From positions 3,498,501-3,562,500 of the forward strand of contig NZ_CP106869.1 of the NCBI RefSeq assembly GCF_025665335.1: a DNA stretch of 64,000 bases, given 5' to 3'. Under the pieces are notes generated by a model. It worked only from the letters and a program-made list of their open reading frames with translations. It made no database searches and was not told where the DNA came from. Below are positions 31,757 to 40,883 of this stretch, one piece after another. This DNA is from Xanthomonas sp. AM6. Lineage in GTDB: Bacteria; Pseudomonadota; Gammaproteobacteria; Xanthomonadales; Xanthomonadaceae. Each line of letters starts with the position of its first letter. The first letter of the stretch is position 1. A program made the position numbers and the translations under genes.

Positions 31757-32413
31757 TCAGCCGCCGCCGCGCTTCCGCTTCGCCGCCGCCACGACCATCG
31801 GCTTGTCCGCTCCTTCGCTCTCTCCCGCACCCACCGTCGCCAGCGTCATCGCGATCAAGCCGCCGATCAAACGCCGCAGGTCGGCCTCGTTGTCGGCCGA
31901 CGCCTTCAGGCTGGTGGTGGCCAGGCGCAGGATGTAGGCCAGGTCCGCCGCCGACAGCGCCGCCTGCGCGCGCACCTCCGGCTGCAGCGTCGCCTTCAGC
32001 TGCGCCTCCAGTTGCGCATACACCTCGGCCTGCGCCTGCGGCGCATAGTCGCCGCAGTTGGCCAGCAGCTCGATGCCGTTCTCCGAGCCGATCACCGACG
32101 CCGTCGGCTCCAGCACCCAGATGTCGAACAGATGCCGCAGCCGCGTCGCCAGGTCCTGCCCGGGGCGCAGCCGCACGCCGGACTCGGCCAGGCAGCGGTC
32201 GCGCTGGCGCCGCACCATCGCCGAGAAGATCGCCTCCTTGTTCGGGAACGAGGCGTACAACGACGGCCGCGACATCTGCGCCGCCTCGGCGATGTCGCCG
32301 ACGCCGACCTTGCGGTAGCCGTGGCGCAGGAACAGCTGGAAGGCCGCATCCATGATGCGCTCCTCCTTGCTCGGCAACGCCGGGACACCGGCTGGCGATT
32401 TTACACTTGACAT
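31757..32413 (-). CDS. TetR-family regulator
   Basis: A 218-residue regulator. The N-terminal HTH domain (about 17-65) reads RIMDAAFQLFLRHGYRKVGVGDIAEAAQMSRPSLYASFPNKEAIF, standard for TetR; the C-terminal ligand domain is generic. It is divergent from an alcohol dehydrogenase only 57 bp away, with four TTACA/TGTAA half-sites between and over the start codon, so it probably represses both itself and that gene. I use the ATG at 32413; the AAGGAGGAG before the next in-frame ATG (32353) simply encodes helix 1 residues Lys-Glu-Glu that TetR proteins need. Its inducer is unknown. Confidence 0.88.
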   Translation of the reverse strand: MSSVKSPAGVPALPSKEERIMDAAFQLFLRHGYRKVGVGDIAEAAQMSRPSLYASFPNKEAIFSAMVRRQRDRCLAESGVRLRPGQDLATRLRHLFDIWVLEPTASVIGSENGIELLANCGDYAPQAQAEVYAQLEAQLKATLQPEVRAQAALSAADLAYILRLATTSLKASADNEADLRRLIGGLIAMTLATVGAGESEGADKPMVVAAAKRKRGGG

Positions 32414-32456
32414 AATTTGTAAAGTTGTCAATCTTACATTTCCAGCCAAATTGTAA
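32400..32456. promoter_or_regulatory. TetR operator candidates, shared divergent promoter
   Basis: TTTACA (32400-32405) pairs with TGTAAA (32418-32423), and TTACA (32434-32438) pairs with TGTAA (32452-32456): two imperfectly spaced inverted repeats in an unusually AT-rich 57-bp stretch between the regulator and the dehydrogenase. The regulator ATG lies inside the first. Confidence 0.6.
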
Positions 32457-32470
32457 AGCACCGGAGCCTC

Positions 32471-33538
32471 ATGAACGCCATCGCTTCGCCGGCAAAGCCC
32501 CGCCCGACCCGCGCCTACGCCGCCATGGAAAAGAATGGCGCCCTGGTGCCCTGGCACTTCGAGCGCCGCGCGGTGCGCGACCACGACGTGGCAGTGAAGG
32601 TGCTGTACGCCGGCGTCTGCCATTCCGACCTGCATTCGGTGAACCACTGGGGTACCGAATTTCCGCTGGTGCCCGGCCACGAGATCGTCGGCGAAGTGGT
32701 GGAAACGGGCGCGGCGGTGTCCGGATTCGCGATCGGCCAGCGGGTGATGATCGGCACCATCGTCGATTCCTGCCGCGTCTGCGAACCGTGCCGCGCGCAG
32801 ATGGAGGTGTACTGCCGCGAATTTCCGACCACTACCTTCGACGGCATCGACCGCGTCGACGGCAGCCGCACCCGCGGCGGCTATGCCGAGTACTACGTGG
32901 CCGACGCCCACTTCGTGTATCCGCTGCCCGACGGCCTGGACCCGGCCGCGGCCGCGCCGCTGCTGTGCGCCGGCGTCACCACTTATTCGCCGCTGCGGCA
33001 CTGGCAGGTCGGCCCCGGCAGCACCGTGGGCGTGGTCGGCATCGGCGGGCTGGGCCATCTGGGCGTGAAGTTCGCGCGCGCGCTGGGCGCGCACGTGGTG
33101 GCCTTCACCACCTCGGCGAAGAAGGCCGCCGAAGCGCAGCGCCTGGGCGCGCACGAAGTGGTGCTGTCCACCGATGCCGAGCAGATGCGGGCGCAGGCCT
33201 ACCGCTTCGACTTCATCCTCGACACCGTCTCGCAGACCTATCCGCTGGATCCGATGCTGCAGGCGCTGAAACTCGACGGCACGCTGTGCTCGCTGGGCCT
33301 GCCGGACACGCTGGAGTTCGCGCCGATGACGCTGGCGATGGGCCGGCGCCGCATCGCCAGCTCCGGCTCCGGCGGCACCGCCGACACCCACGAGATGCTG
33401 GCGTTCTGCCAGAAACACGGCATCGTCGCCGACGTGGAAGTGATCGCCATGGAGCAGATCAACGACGCCTTCGCGCGCCTGGCCAAGGGCGACGTGCACT
33501 ACCGCTTCGTGATCGACATGGCGCGCTCGGCGCTGTAG
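32471..33538 (+). CDS. NADP-type zinc alcohol dehydrogenase (YahK/CAD-like)
   Basis: A 355-residue medium-chain dehydrogenase that would interconvert aldehydes and alcohols. Catalytic zinc: Cys50 in GVCHSD and His70-Glu71 in PGHEIVG; structural zinc: Cys101, 104, 107 and 115. The cofactor loop is GIGGLGHLG. The VNHWGTEFPLVPGHEI and SCRVCEPCRAQMEVYC stretches are typical of the cinnamyl-alcohol-dehydrogenase/YahK branch, which usually uses NADPH for broad aldehyde reduction. GGAG 7 bases before the ATG. It is divergent from, and probably repressed by, the TetR regulator, consistent with aldehyde detoxification on demand. Confidence 0.92.
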   Translation: MNAIASPAKPRPTRAYAAMEKNGALVPWHFERRAVRDHDVAVKVLYAGVCHSDLHSVNHWGTEFPLVPGHEIVGEVVETGAAVSGFAIGQRVMIGTIVDSCRVCEPCRAQMEVYCREFPTTTFDGIDRVDGSRTRGGYAEYYVADAHFVYPLPDGLDPAAAAPLLCAGVTTYSPLRHWQVGPGSTVGVVGIGGLGHLGVKFARALGAHVVAFTTSAKKAAEAQRLGAHEVVLSTDAEQMRAQAYRFDFILDTVSQTYPLDPMLQALKLDGTLCSLGLPDTLEFAPMTLAMGRRRIASSGSGGTADTHEMLAFCQKHGIVADVEVIAMEQINDAFARLAKGDVHYRFVIDMARSAL

Positions 33539-33700
33539 CCGGGGCCGGCCCGCACGCCCCCGGGGGCGAGGACAGCTTGACTGGCCCAGACGCGCGGGCA
33601 ATGCTCAGTGGAAGCCGGCTGTCACCATGCCCCTGCCGGCCTGTAGCCGTGGCCCTGATGGCCGCACGACCGTCCTGGACAATGCAAAGGGAGAGCAACC

Positions 33701-33982
33701 ATGTCCGTCGGCAAACACGTAACACCCGCTGCCTTGTTGTTCTGCGTCAGCAGCCTGTTCGTGGTCCTTGGCGTGCTTGCCAATCCGCTTTACTTCGGGG
33801 CGGCATTCGCGTGCCTCGCGGCCAGCGCGGCCATGCGCGGCGACGCGCGCCAGCGCGGCATGTTCGCCGCGCTGGCAATCGTCTTCCTGCTCGTCGTCCT
33901 CGGTTACGGCATGGGCAAGGACCTGGCGCAGCGCGACAATCTGCGCGACGCGCAAGCCGCCGCCAGCATCGGCCAACAGTAG
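33701..33982 (+). CDS. Small membrane protein
   Basis: A 93-residue protein with two to three hydrophobic helices (PAALLFCVSSLFVVLGVLA, LYFGAAFACLAASAA and GMFAALAIVFLLVVLGYGMG) and a short charged C-terminus. Good ribosome site (AAGGGAGAG) before the ATG. No family recognised; probably an inner-membrane protein of unknown role. Confidence 0.7.
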   Translation: MSVGKHVTPAALLFCVSSLFVVLGVLANPLYFGAAFACLAASAAMRGDARQRGMFAALAIVFLLVVLGYGMGKDLAQRDNLRDAQAAASIGQQ

Positions 33983-34023
33983 ATCCGCGACCGCGGCAAG
34001 CCAACGGAAGCCAACCGACGTCG

Positions 34024-34383
34024 ATGCAAACGCCGCTGATAGCGCTGGTGCTGGCATTGGCTGGCACACCGCAGCAACAACCTGCCCCCGCGCGTGCAAC
34101 GCCGCCGGAACCCTTGTCCGCCACGCCACTGCGGATTCCCGCCGACTTTTGCTTCGGCGCGTCCGCCACGGACAAAAGCTGCACTGCCGCGGTGTCATTC
34201 GAGGTCCTCGACAGCGGCGCCGTCGGCAAACTCAAGGTCATCCGCTCGTCCAGAGACCGTATCTGCGATCGAGCCGTGATGGAAACCGTCCGCAGTCGCC
34301 GCTATCCATCCGGAAAGCCGTTCGCTGTCGTCCATGAAACGCTGCGCAGCCCGAGTTGCAAGGCGGACGGGCTGAAGCGCTGA
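34024..34383 (+). CDS. Small periplasmic protein with TonB C-terminal-like domain
   Basis: A 119-residue protein: a short signal-like N-terminus (MQTPLIALVLALAGTP), a Pro/Gln linker, then an 80-residue domain with VSFEVLDSGAVGKLKVIRSS, DRAVMETVRSRRYPSG and AVVHETL, the pattern of the TonB C-terminal fold (periodic V-x-F / A-x-x-A-V-R-x-x-R-Y-x-P). Two cysteine pairs suggest disulfides in the periplasm. It lacks the long Pro-rich spacer and N-terminal anchor of true TonB proteins, so it is more likely a stand-alone TonB-like domain than an energy transducer. The upstream frame is open but non-coding in appearance. Confidence 0.65.
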   Translation: MQTPLIALVLALAGTPQQQPAPARATPPEPLSATPLRIPADFCFGASATDKSCTAAVSFEVLDSGAVGKLKVIRSSRDRICDRAVMETVRSRRYPSGKPFAVVHETLRSPSCKADGLKR

Positions 34384-34594
34384 GTTCACCGCACACGGGC
34401 GCACGCACAGCCGTCGGCAGACGGTGCGGCTTGGCACGGTTCGACCCGATAGTGGACTGTATGGCGACAACCAGGTCGCCCAGCGTGCGACTGCCTGCTG
34501 CTGTTTGCGCGTGGGTGGCATTGCGCAGCGGCGCGCGACATTTGCATGCGTCGCACGTACAGTGCCGAGCACATTGATTGCCGCAAGGACGCCG

Positions 34595-35194
34595 ATGCAC
34601 TACGCCGCGCTTCGCACGCTGCTGGAACCCTGGGGCGAGCTACGCCCGCAACCGGCCTCCGATTGGCAGGGTGCGATCCCGTTGCCGGCGGCGCTCGCCG
34701 AGTTCTATGCGCAGGTGGGGCCGTGGGGCGAGACCCACCATGCGCAGGTGGGTCCGACCGGCGTGTCGCTCGACATCGGCGGCAATCCGGTCGACATCCC
34801 GCCGCTGCACAAGCTGTGGCAGCGCCAGGCCGGCTATCGCTGGAATGCGGTCAGCGGCGAGCGGATTGCGGACTGGTGCGAGCAATGGCTGGTGGTCGCG
34901 GACCAGGGCGCGGACCCTTTCATCCTGGACACCGCCAGCGGCGAAGTCCTCTTCGCGTTCCACGGCGCCGGCACGTGGCAGCCCAAATTGCTGGCCGCTA
35001 CGCTGGAAACCGCATTCGGCGGCCTGGCGACCATGGCCAATGCCATGGCCGAGCTGGGGGATGACGCGTTCGACGACACCGGCGAACTGCTCGCAACGGC
35101 GCGCGCCGCGGTCGCGGCGTCCCTGGCCTCGTATCTGGGCAGTGCCACCCAGGCCGCGCAGTTCCTGGACGTCCTGGAGTGGTATCAGGCCTGA
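34595..35194 (+). CDS. SMI1/KNR4 (SUKH)-like protein
   Basis: A 199-residue cytoplasmic protein. The start-proximal LPAALAEFYAQVGPWGE motif, a central WLVVADQGADPFILDTASGEVLFAFHG and the following WQP segment are the hallmarks of SUKH-fold proteins. Many SUKH proteins are immunity factors against polymorphic toxins, but single genomic copies away from a toxin also exist; no toxin is adjacent here. GCAAGGAC before the ATG at 34595. The fold assignment is fairly sure, the role is open. Confidence 0.7.
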   Translation: MHYAALRTLLEPWGELRPQPASDWQGAIPLPAALAEFYAQVGPWGETHHAQVGPTGVSLDIGGNPVDIPPLHKLWQRQAGYRWNAVSGERIADWCEQWLVVADQGADPFILDTASGEVLFAFHGAGTWQPKLLAATLETAFGGLATMANAMAELGDDAFDDTGELLATARAAVAASLASYLGSATQAAQFLDVLEWYQA

Positions 35195-35451
35195 GTTCGA
35201 AAGGTCTCGTCGGATCGGCTTCGCCCATCGCCGGGGCTGTGCCGATCCCGGCATGGCTCACCTGCCGGCGTCGCCCAGGCTGTTCGCTAGGAAAGGCGCG
35301 CTGCGCGCGCTCACGGGGTTACGCCCAGCCTTCCCGCCAGCCCTGGCAGCAGCGGGGACATCCCTCATGCATGCAGAACATCGTGCACCGCATCACAGCT
35401 TTTGCCGGTCGATCCGTTAGCGTTTGCGCCTGGACCGACGGGGGCTCACAC

Positions 35452-37737
35452 ATGGGGATACGCACCACGCGGCGCGGGCTGTTGCTCGGCGCCGGTTCGT
35501 TCGCATTGCTGTCGCAGGTGCCGGTGGGCTTCGCGCTGCCGCGCGGCGCGGCGGCGAAGACGCCGGCCTTCATCGATGCGCTGATCGCGCGCATGACGGT
35601 GGAGGAGAAGGCCGGCCAGCTGACCCTGTCCGGCTCGGCGCAGCAGACCGATGCCGCGGCGGCCGCCAATCCGGTCAACGTGCGCCCCACCGCCGAGGGC
35701 CAACTGGCCGCCGCGCGCGCCGGGCGCCTGACCGGCATCTTCAACGGCTCCAACGTGCGCTGGCACCAGCAGCTGCAACAGGCGGCGTTGCAGAGCCGGC
35801 TGCAGATCCCGCTGCTGTTCGCCGCCGACGTGATCCACGGCTTCACCACCGTGTTTCCGGTGCCGCTGGCCGAAGCGGCCAGCTTCGAGCCGGAACTGGC
35901 GCAGCGCACCGCCCGCGCGGCGGCGCTGGAAGCAAGCGCAGTGGGCATCGACTGGACCTTCGCGCCAATGGTGGACATCGCCCGCGACGCGCGCTGGGGC
36001 CGCGGCGTGGAAGGCAGCGGCGAGGACGTGCTGCTCGGCCGCCGCTTCGCGCAGGCGCGGGTGCGCGGCTTCCAGGGCGAGGGCATCGGCCATGCCGATG
36101 CGATGGCCGCCTGCCCCAAGCATTTCGCCGCCTACGGCGCGGCCGAGGCCGGGCTGGACTACAACACCGTCGACATCTCCGAGCGGACCCTGCGCGAGGT
36201 GTACTTCCCGCCGTTCCAGGCCGCGTTCGACGCCGGCGCGGTGACCACGATGGCCGCGTTCAACGAGATCGCCGGCATCCCGGCCACCGCCAACCCGTGG
36301 CTGCTGCGCGAGGTGCTGCGGGGCGAATGGGGCTATCGCGGGCTGGTGGTGTCCGACTACACCGGCGACCAGGAGCTGATCGCGCACGGCGTCGCCCGCG
36401 ATGCGCGCGACGCGGCGCGGCTGGCGTTCCTGGCCGGCGTGGACATCAGCATGCAGAGCGGGCTGTACCTGCAGCACCTGCCGGGCCTGGTCGCCGACGG
36501 CGCGGTGACGATGGCGCAACTGGACGCCTCGGTACGCCGCGTGCTGCGGTTCAAGGCCGACCTGGGCCTGTTCGACGACCCGTTCCTGCGCATCGTGCCC
36601 GAACGCGCGCAGGCGCGGCAGCGGCGCCCGCAGACGCTGACGCTGGCGCGCGAGGCGGCGCGCAAGTCGGTGGTGCTGCTGAAGAACGAGGGCGAACTGC
36701 TGCCGCTCAAACGCCAGGGCCAGCGCATCGCGCTGATCGGGCCGATGGCCGCCAACTGGGTGGACAGCGCCGGCCCGTGGACGCTGTTCGGCGGCGACGA
36801 CAGCGGCAACGACCTGGCCACCGCGCTGCGCGCGCAACTGGCCGATCCGCACGCATTGCAGGTGGTGGAAGGCTGCGCGTTCGAACACAGCCTGCCCGGC
36901 GGCGTGCAGGCCGCGGTCGCCGCCGCGGCCAGCGCCGACGTGGCGGTGCTGGCGATCGGCGAGCCGCTGCGCTATTCCGGCGAAGCGCAGTCGCGCACCG
37001 AGATCGTCATTCCGCCGGCGCAACAATCGCTGCTGGCCGCGGTGGCGGCGACCGGCACGCCGGTGGTGGTGGTGCTCAGCAACGGCCGCGCGCTGGTGCT
37101 CGACGGCGCGGTGCTGGAAGCGCCGGCGATCCTGGTGGGCTGGTTCCTGGGCTCGGCGTCCGGCGCGGCGCTGGCCGACATCCTGCTCGGCGCGCACGGT
37201 CCGTCCGGGCGCCTGCCGGTGAGTTTCCCGCACGAGGCCGGGCAAGTGCCGTACAGCTACGCGCACAAGCCCAGCGGCCGCCCCGACCCGCGTCCGGACG
37301 CGCTGCAGCCGTACAAGACCCACTACCGCACCACGCCCAATGCCGCGCTGTTCCCGTTCGGTCACGGCCTGACCTACGGGCGCATCGAGTATGGCGAACT
37401 GGCACTGAGCGAGGCGCGGCTGGCGCCCGGCGGCACGCTGCGGATCGGCGCGCGCATCCACAACCGCGGCACGCGCGACGCGGAGGAAGTGGTGCAGCTG
37501 TACGTGCGCGACCGCAGCGCCAGCGTCACCCGCCCGGTGCGCGAACTGAAGGATTTCCGCAAGGTCGCGGTGCCGGCCGGCGCCAGCGTCGGCGTGGAGT
37601 TCGTGCTGCGTCGCGAGGATCTGCTGTTCGTCGGGCAGGCGCTCAAGCCGACCGTGGAGCCCGGTGTGTTCGACCTGTGGGTGGCGCCGTCGGCCGAGGC
37701 GGCGGGTGTGTCCGCCAGCTTCGAACTGACCGGCTGA
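35452..37737 (+). CDS. bglX: Beta-glucosidase, glycoside hydrolase family 3
   Basis: A 761-residue periplasmic exo-glycosidase, BglX type, cleaving terminal beta-glucose from oligosaccharides. It begins with a twin-arginine (Tat) signal (RTTRRGLLLGAGSFALLSQ). The GH3 N-terminal barrel shows FAADVIHGFTTVFP, WTFAPMVDIARDARWGRGVEGSGED, ACPKHFAAYGA and the nucleophile Asp302 in LVVSDYTGDQ; the second alpha/beta domain shows KSVVLLKNEGELLPL, and the C-terminal fibronectin-III-like domain starts near GTRDAEEVVQLYVRD. I chose the ATG at 35452 because the Tat motif follows it directly; an earlier in-frame Met would add 35 non-signal residues. Monocistronic, followed by REP elements. Confidence 0.93.
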   Translation: MGIRTTRRGLLLGAGSFALLSQVPVGFALPRGAAAKTPAFIDALIARMTVEEKAGQLTLSGSAQQTDAAAAANPVNVRPTAEGQLAAARAGRLTGIFNGSNVRWHQQLQQAALQSRLQIPLLFAADVIHGFTTVFPVPLAEAASFEPELAQRTARAAALEASAVGIDWTFAPMVDIARDARWGRGVEGSGEDVLLGRRFAQARVRGFQGEGIGHADAMAACPKHFAAYGAAEAGLDYNTVDISERTLREVYFPPFQAAFDAGAVTTMAAFNEIAGIPATANPWLLREVLRGEWGYRGLVVSDYTGDQELIAHGVARDARDAARLAFLAGVDISMQSGLYLQHLPGLVADGAVTMAQLDASVRRVLRFKADLGLFDDPFLRIVPERAQARQRRPQTLTLAREAARKSVVLLKNEGELLPLKRQGQRIALIGPMAANWVDSAGPWTLFGGDDSGNDLATALRAQLADPHALQVVEGCAFEHSLPGGVQAAVAAAASADVAVLAIGEPLRYSGEAQSRTEIVIPPAQQSLLAAVAATGTPVVVVLSNGRALVLDGAVLEAPAILVGWFLGSASGAALADILLGAHGPSGRLPVSFPHEAGQVPYSYAHKPSGRPDPRPDALQPYKTHYRTTPNAALFPFGHGLTYGRIEYGELALSEARLAPGGTLRIGARIHNRGTRDAEEVVQLYVRDRSASVTRPVRELKDFRKVAVPAGASVGVEFVLRREDLLFVGQALKPTVEPGVFDLWVAPSAEAAGVSASFELTG

Positions 37738-37780
37738 GCAGCGAAACAGTTTTCCCCGCGGGCCCGCAAGCAATGCCCCC

Positions 37781-38366
37781 TGTAGGAGCGGCTTCAGCCG
37801 CGACAGACCCCATCGGTAAAGCCCGTCGCGGCTGAAGCCGCTCCTACAGAGTTCAAACAGATGAGTGGAAGAACGCGCCAACCCTGCAGCGCCTGCCCCA
37901 GGAACGGCGCAGTGCGTTGCCGGCATGCACCCAACCACCGTCGGTTGTGCATGTCGGCAGCCGTCGCATCGGCGACGCGATGCGCTTGCGGGCGCCATCT
38001 GCGGCACACAAACCAGTGTGGGAGCGACTTCAGTCGCGACGGGCTCTACCGGTAACGCCCGTCGCGACTGAAGTCGCTCCCACAAGGTTCACCGCCTGCA
38101 AATAGATTAGAGAGAAGGCGCCAGCCCTGCAGCGCCTGCGCCAAGAACGGAGCAGTTCGGCTGCCGGCATGCACCCAACCACCGTCGGTTGTGCATGTCG
38201 GCAGCCGTCGCATCGGCGATGCGATGCGCTTGCGGGCACCATCCGCGGCAGACAAACCAGTGTGGGAGCGACTTCAGTCGCGACGGCCTCTACCGGTAAC
38301 GCCCGTCGCGACTGAAGTCGCTCCCACAAGTTCGCCGACTGCCGCCGAATGAAAGGGAAAGGCGCG
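37781..38366. repeat. 244-bp tandem units with REP pairs and uvrA 3'-end copies
   Basis: Two 24-bp inverted REP pairs differ only in flavour: GGAGCGGCTTCAGCC type at 37781-37804/37825-37848, and GGAGCGACTTCAGTC type at 38017-38040/38061-38084 and 38261-38284/38305-38328. The block starting CTGCAGCGCCTG at 37884 recurs at 38128 and, more diverged, at 38372, which is the true 3' end of the UvrA-like gene: exactly 244 bp each time. Thus the gene terminus plus its REP pair is repeated downstream of the gene. Confidence 0.85.
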
Positions 38367-40883
38367 CTAGCCTTGCATCGCCTCAGCAAGAAACGGCGCA
38401 GTCCGGCTGCCGGCATGCCGTGCCACTGCCTGCGGCACGCCGGCGGCGACCACCGCGCCGCCTGCGTCGCCGGCGCCCGGCCCCATGTCGATGATCCAGT
38501 CGCTGGCCGCGGCCACGCGCATGTCGTGCTCGACTGCCACCACGCTGTTGCCCGCCTCCACCAGGCCGTGCAGCTGGCGCAGCAGCGTGTCCACGTCGGC
38601 CGGGTGTAGGCCGGTGGTCGGTTCGTCGAGCACGTACACGGTGTCGCGGCGCTGCGCGCGCTGCAGTTCGGTCGCCAGCTTGATGCGCTGTGCCTCGCCG
38701 CCGGACAGCTCGGTGGCCGGCTGGCCCAGCCGCAGATAACCGAGTCCCACCTCGCCCAGCACCTGCAGCGGGCGCGCGATCGCCGCGTCGTCGGCGAAGA
38801 AGTCCGCCGCCTGCGCCACGGTCATGCGCAGCACCTGCGCGATGTTGTGCCCGCGCAGTTCGATCTCCAGGGTCTTGGCGTTGTAGCGCGCGCCGTGGCA
38901 GGTCGGGCACGGCGCGTACACGCTGGGCATGAACAGCAGTTCCACGCACACCGCGCCCTCGCCCTCGCAGGTCTCGCAGCGGCCCTTGGCGACGTTGAAC
39001 GAGAAGCGGCCGGCGTCGTACTTGCGCTTGCGCGCGGCCGGCGTCGCCGCGAAGCGCTTGCGCACGTGGTCGAACAGGCCGGTGTAGGTGGCCAGGTTGG
39101 AACGCGGCGTGCGGCCGATCGGTTTCTGGTCCACCTGCACCAGGCGTCGCACGTGCTGCAGGCCGTCGGCGATGCGCCCGTCGGTCGCGGCCTGCGTGCC
39201 GCGCTCCAGCGGATCCACGCCTTCTTCGGGATCGACATGTTCCTGGCCAAGATGCGCGCCGAGCAGTTCCACCAATGCCTGGCTCACCAGCGACGACTTG
39301 CCCGAGCCGGATACGCCGGTGACCGTGGTGAACACGCCCAGCGGGATGTCCACGTCCAGCGCGGCGACGTTGTTGCGGGTGATCCCGCGCAACTGCAGCC
39401 ATGCGCTCGGCGCGCGCGGCGCGTGCGCGACCGGCGTGTGCTCGGCGAACAGGTAGCGGCGCGTGGACGAAGCGGCGACCTGCGCCAGACCGGCCGGCGG
39501 TCCGCTGTACAGCACCTGCCCGCCCTGCTCGCCCGCGCCGGGACCGACGTCGACGATCCAGTCGGCATGGCGGATCACGTCGATCTCGTGCTCGACCACG
39601 AACAGCGAATTGCCCGCGGCCTTGAGCTGGTCCAGCGCGGCCAGCAGCGCCTGCGCGTCGGCCGGATGCAGGCCGGCCGACGGCTCGTCCATCACGTAGA
39701 CCACGCCGAACAGCTGCGAGCGGATCTGCGTGGCCAGGCGCAAGCGCTGCAGCTCGCCCGGCGACAGCGTCGGCGTGCTGCGTTCCAGGGTGAGATAACC
39801 CAGGCCCAGCTCCTGCAGGATCTGGATCCGCGCCAGCAGGTCCTGGGCGATGCGCTGCGCGGCGATGGCCTGCTCGGGATGGCGCTTGGCGTCGCGGGTG
39901 CGGCCTGCCGCGGCGGGTCGCAGCAGTTCGGCCACCTGCGTGAGCGGACGCTGCGACAGCGCGCCGATGTCCAGCCCGGCGAAGGTCACCGACAAGGCCT
40001 CGCGGCGCAGGCGCTTGCCGTCGCAGGTCGGGCATGGCGTGCTCAACAGGTATTGCGACACGCGCTTCTTGATCAGCGCGCTCTGGGTGCTGGCGAAGGT
40101 GTGCAGCACGTAGCGGCGCGCGCTGCTGAAGGTGCCCATGTAGGCCGGCTCCTGCTTGCGCCGCAGCGCGCGCTGGGTCTCGGCGAGGGTGAAACCGGGA
40201 TACACCGGCACCGTCGGCTGCTCGTCGGTGAACAGGATCCAGTCGCGGGTCTTCTTCGGCAGCTTGGCCCACGGCACGTCGACGTCGTGGCCGAGCGTGG
40301 TGAGGATGTCACGCAGGTTCTGCCCGTGCCAGGCCGGCGGCCATGCGGCGATGGCGCGCTCGCGGATGCTCAGCGAGCGGTCCGGCACCATCGACGCTTC
40401 GGTGGCGTCGTAGATGCGGCCCAGGCCGTGGCAGGTCGGGCAGGCACCGGCCGGCGTGTTCGGCGAGAAGCCGTCTGCGTAGATGATGTCCTGCCCCGGC
40501 GGATAGTCGCCGGCGCGCGAATACAGCATGCGCAGCGAATTGGAGATGGTGGTGACGCTGCCCACCGACGAGCGCGTGCTCGGCGCGCCGCGATGCTGCT
40601 GCAGCGCCACCGCCGGCGGCAGGCCCTCGATTGAATCCACGTCCGGCACCCCGGCCTGGTCGATCAGGCGCCGCGCGTACGGCGAGATCGAATCCAGGTA
40701 ACGGCGCTGCGCCTCGGCGAACAGCGTGCCGAACGCCAGCGAGGACTTGCCCGAGCCGGACACGCCGGTGAACACCACCAGCGCATCGCGCGGCAGCTCC
40801 ACGTCCACGTCCTTGAGATTGTGCTCGCGGGCGCCACGGACGCGGACGAACCCGGAGGCACTGGAAACGGCTGATTTTGGCAT
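38367..40883 (-). CDS. UvrA2-type excinuclease ABC subunit A paralogue
   Basis: An 838-residue DNA-binding ABC ATPase. Two Walker A loops of the UvrA form TGVSGSGKSS (residues 39-48 and about 524), two signature/Walker B sets (TLSPGELQRLRLA..MDEPSAGLHP and ELSGGEAQRIKLA..LDEPTTGLHP), and zinc modules CPTCHG, CPTCDG, CETCEGEG are visible. It is about 100 residues shorter than UvrA and lacks the usual UvrB-binding region, which defines UvrA2/DrrC-like proteins linked to damage tolerance or DNA-binding-drug resistance. I start at the ATG at 40883 where homology begins; an earlier in-frame start exists. Its 3' end has been copied twice downstream with REP elements. Confidence 0.92.
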   Translation of the reverse strand: MPKSAVSSASGFVRVRGAREHNLKDVDVELPRDALVVFTGVSGSGKSSLAFGTLFAEAQRRYLDSISPYARRLIDQAGVPDVDSIEGLPPAVALQQHRGAPSTRSSVGSVTTISNSLRMLYSRAGDYPPGQDIIYADGFSPNTPAGACPTCHGLGRIYDATEASMVPDRSLSIRERAIAAWPPAWHGQNLRDILTTLGHDVDVPWAKLPKKTRDWILFTDEQPTVPVYPGFTLAETQRALRRKQEPAYMGTFSSARRYVLHTFASTQSALIKKRVSQYLLSTPCPTCDGKRLRREALSVTFAGLDIGALSQRPLTQVAELLRPAAAGRTRDAKRHPEQAIAAQRIAQDLLARIQILQELGLGYLTLERSTPTLSPGELQRLRLATQIRSQLFGVVYVMDEPSAGLHPADAQALLAALDQLKAAGNSLFVVEHEIDVIRHADWIVDVGPGAGEQGGQVLYSGPPAGLAQVAASSTRRYLFAEHTPVAHAPRAPSAWLQLRGITRNNVAALDVDIPLGVFTTVTGVSGSGKSSLVSQALVELLGAHLGQEHVDPEEGVDPLERGTQAATDGRIADGLQHVRRLVQVDQKPIGRTPRSNLATYTGLFDHVRKRFAATPAARKRKYDAGRFSFNVAKGRCETCEGEGAVCVELLFMPSVYAPCPTCHGARYNAKTLEIELRGHNIAQVLRMTVAQAADFFADDAAIARPLQVLGEVGLGYLRLGQPATELSGGEAQRIKLATELQRAQRRDTVYVLDEPTTGLHPADVDTLLRQLHGLVEAGNSVVAVEHDMRVAAASDWIIDMGPGAGDAGGAVVAAGVPQAVARHAGSRTAPFLAEAMQG

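Noticed and set aside
34024-34383. Full TonB energy transducer
   Set aside because: The protein is only 119 residues and lacks the membrane anchor and long Pro-rich spacer; only the C-terminal-like domain is claimed.
35446-38085. Minus-strand open frame opposite the GH3 gene
   Set aside because: Ala/Arg/Gln-rich antisense reading; it also runs through REP elements.
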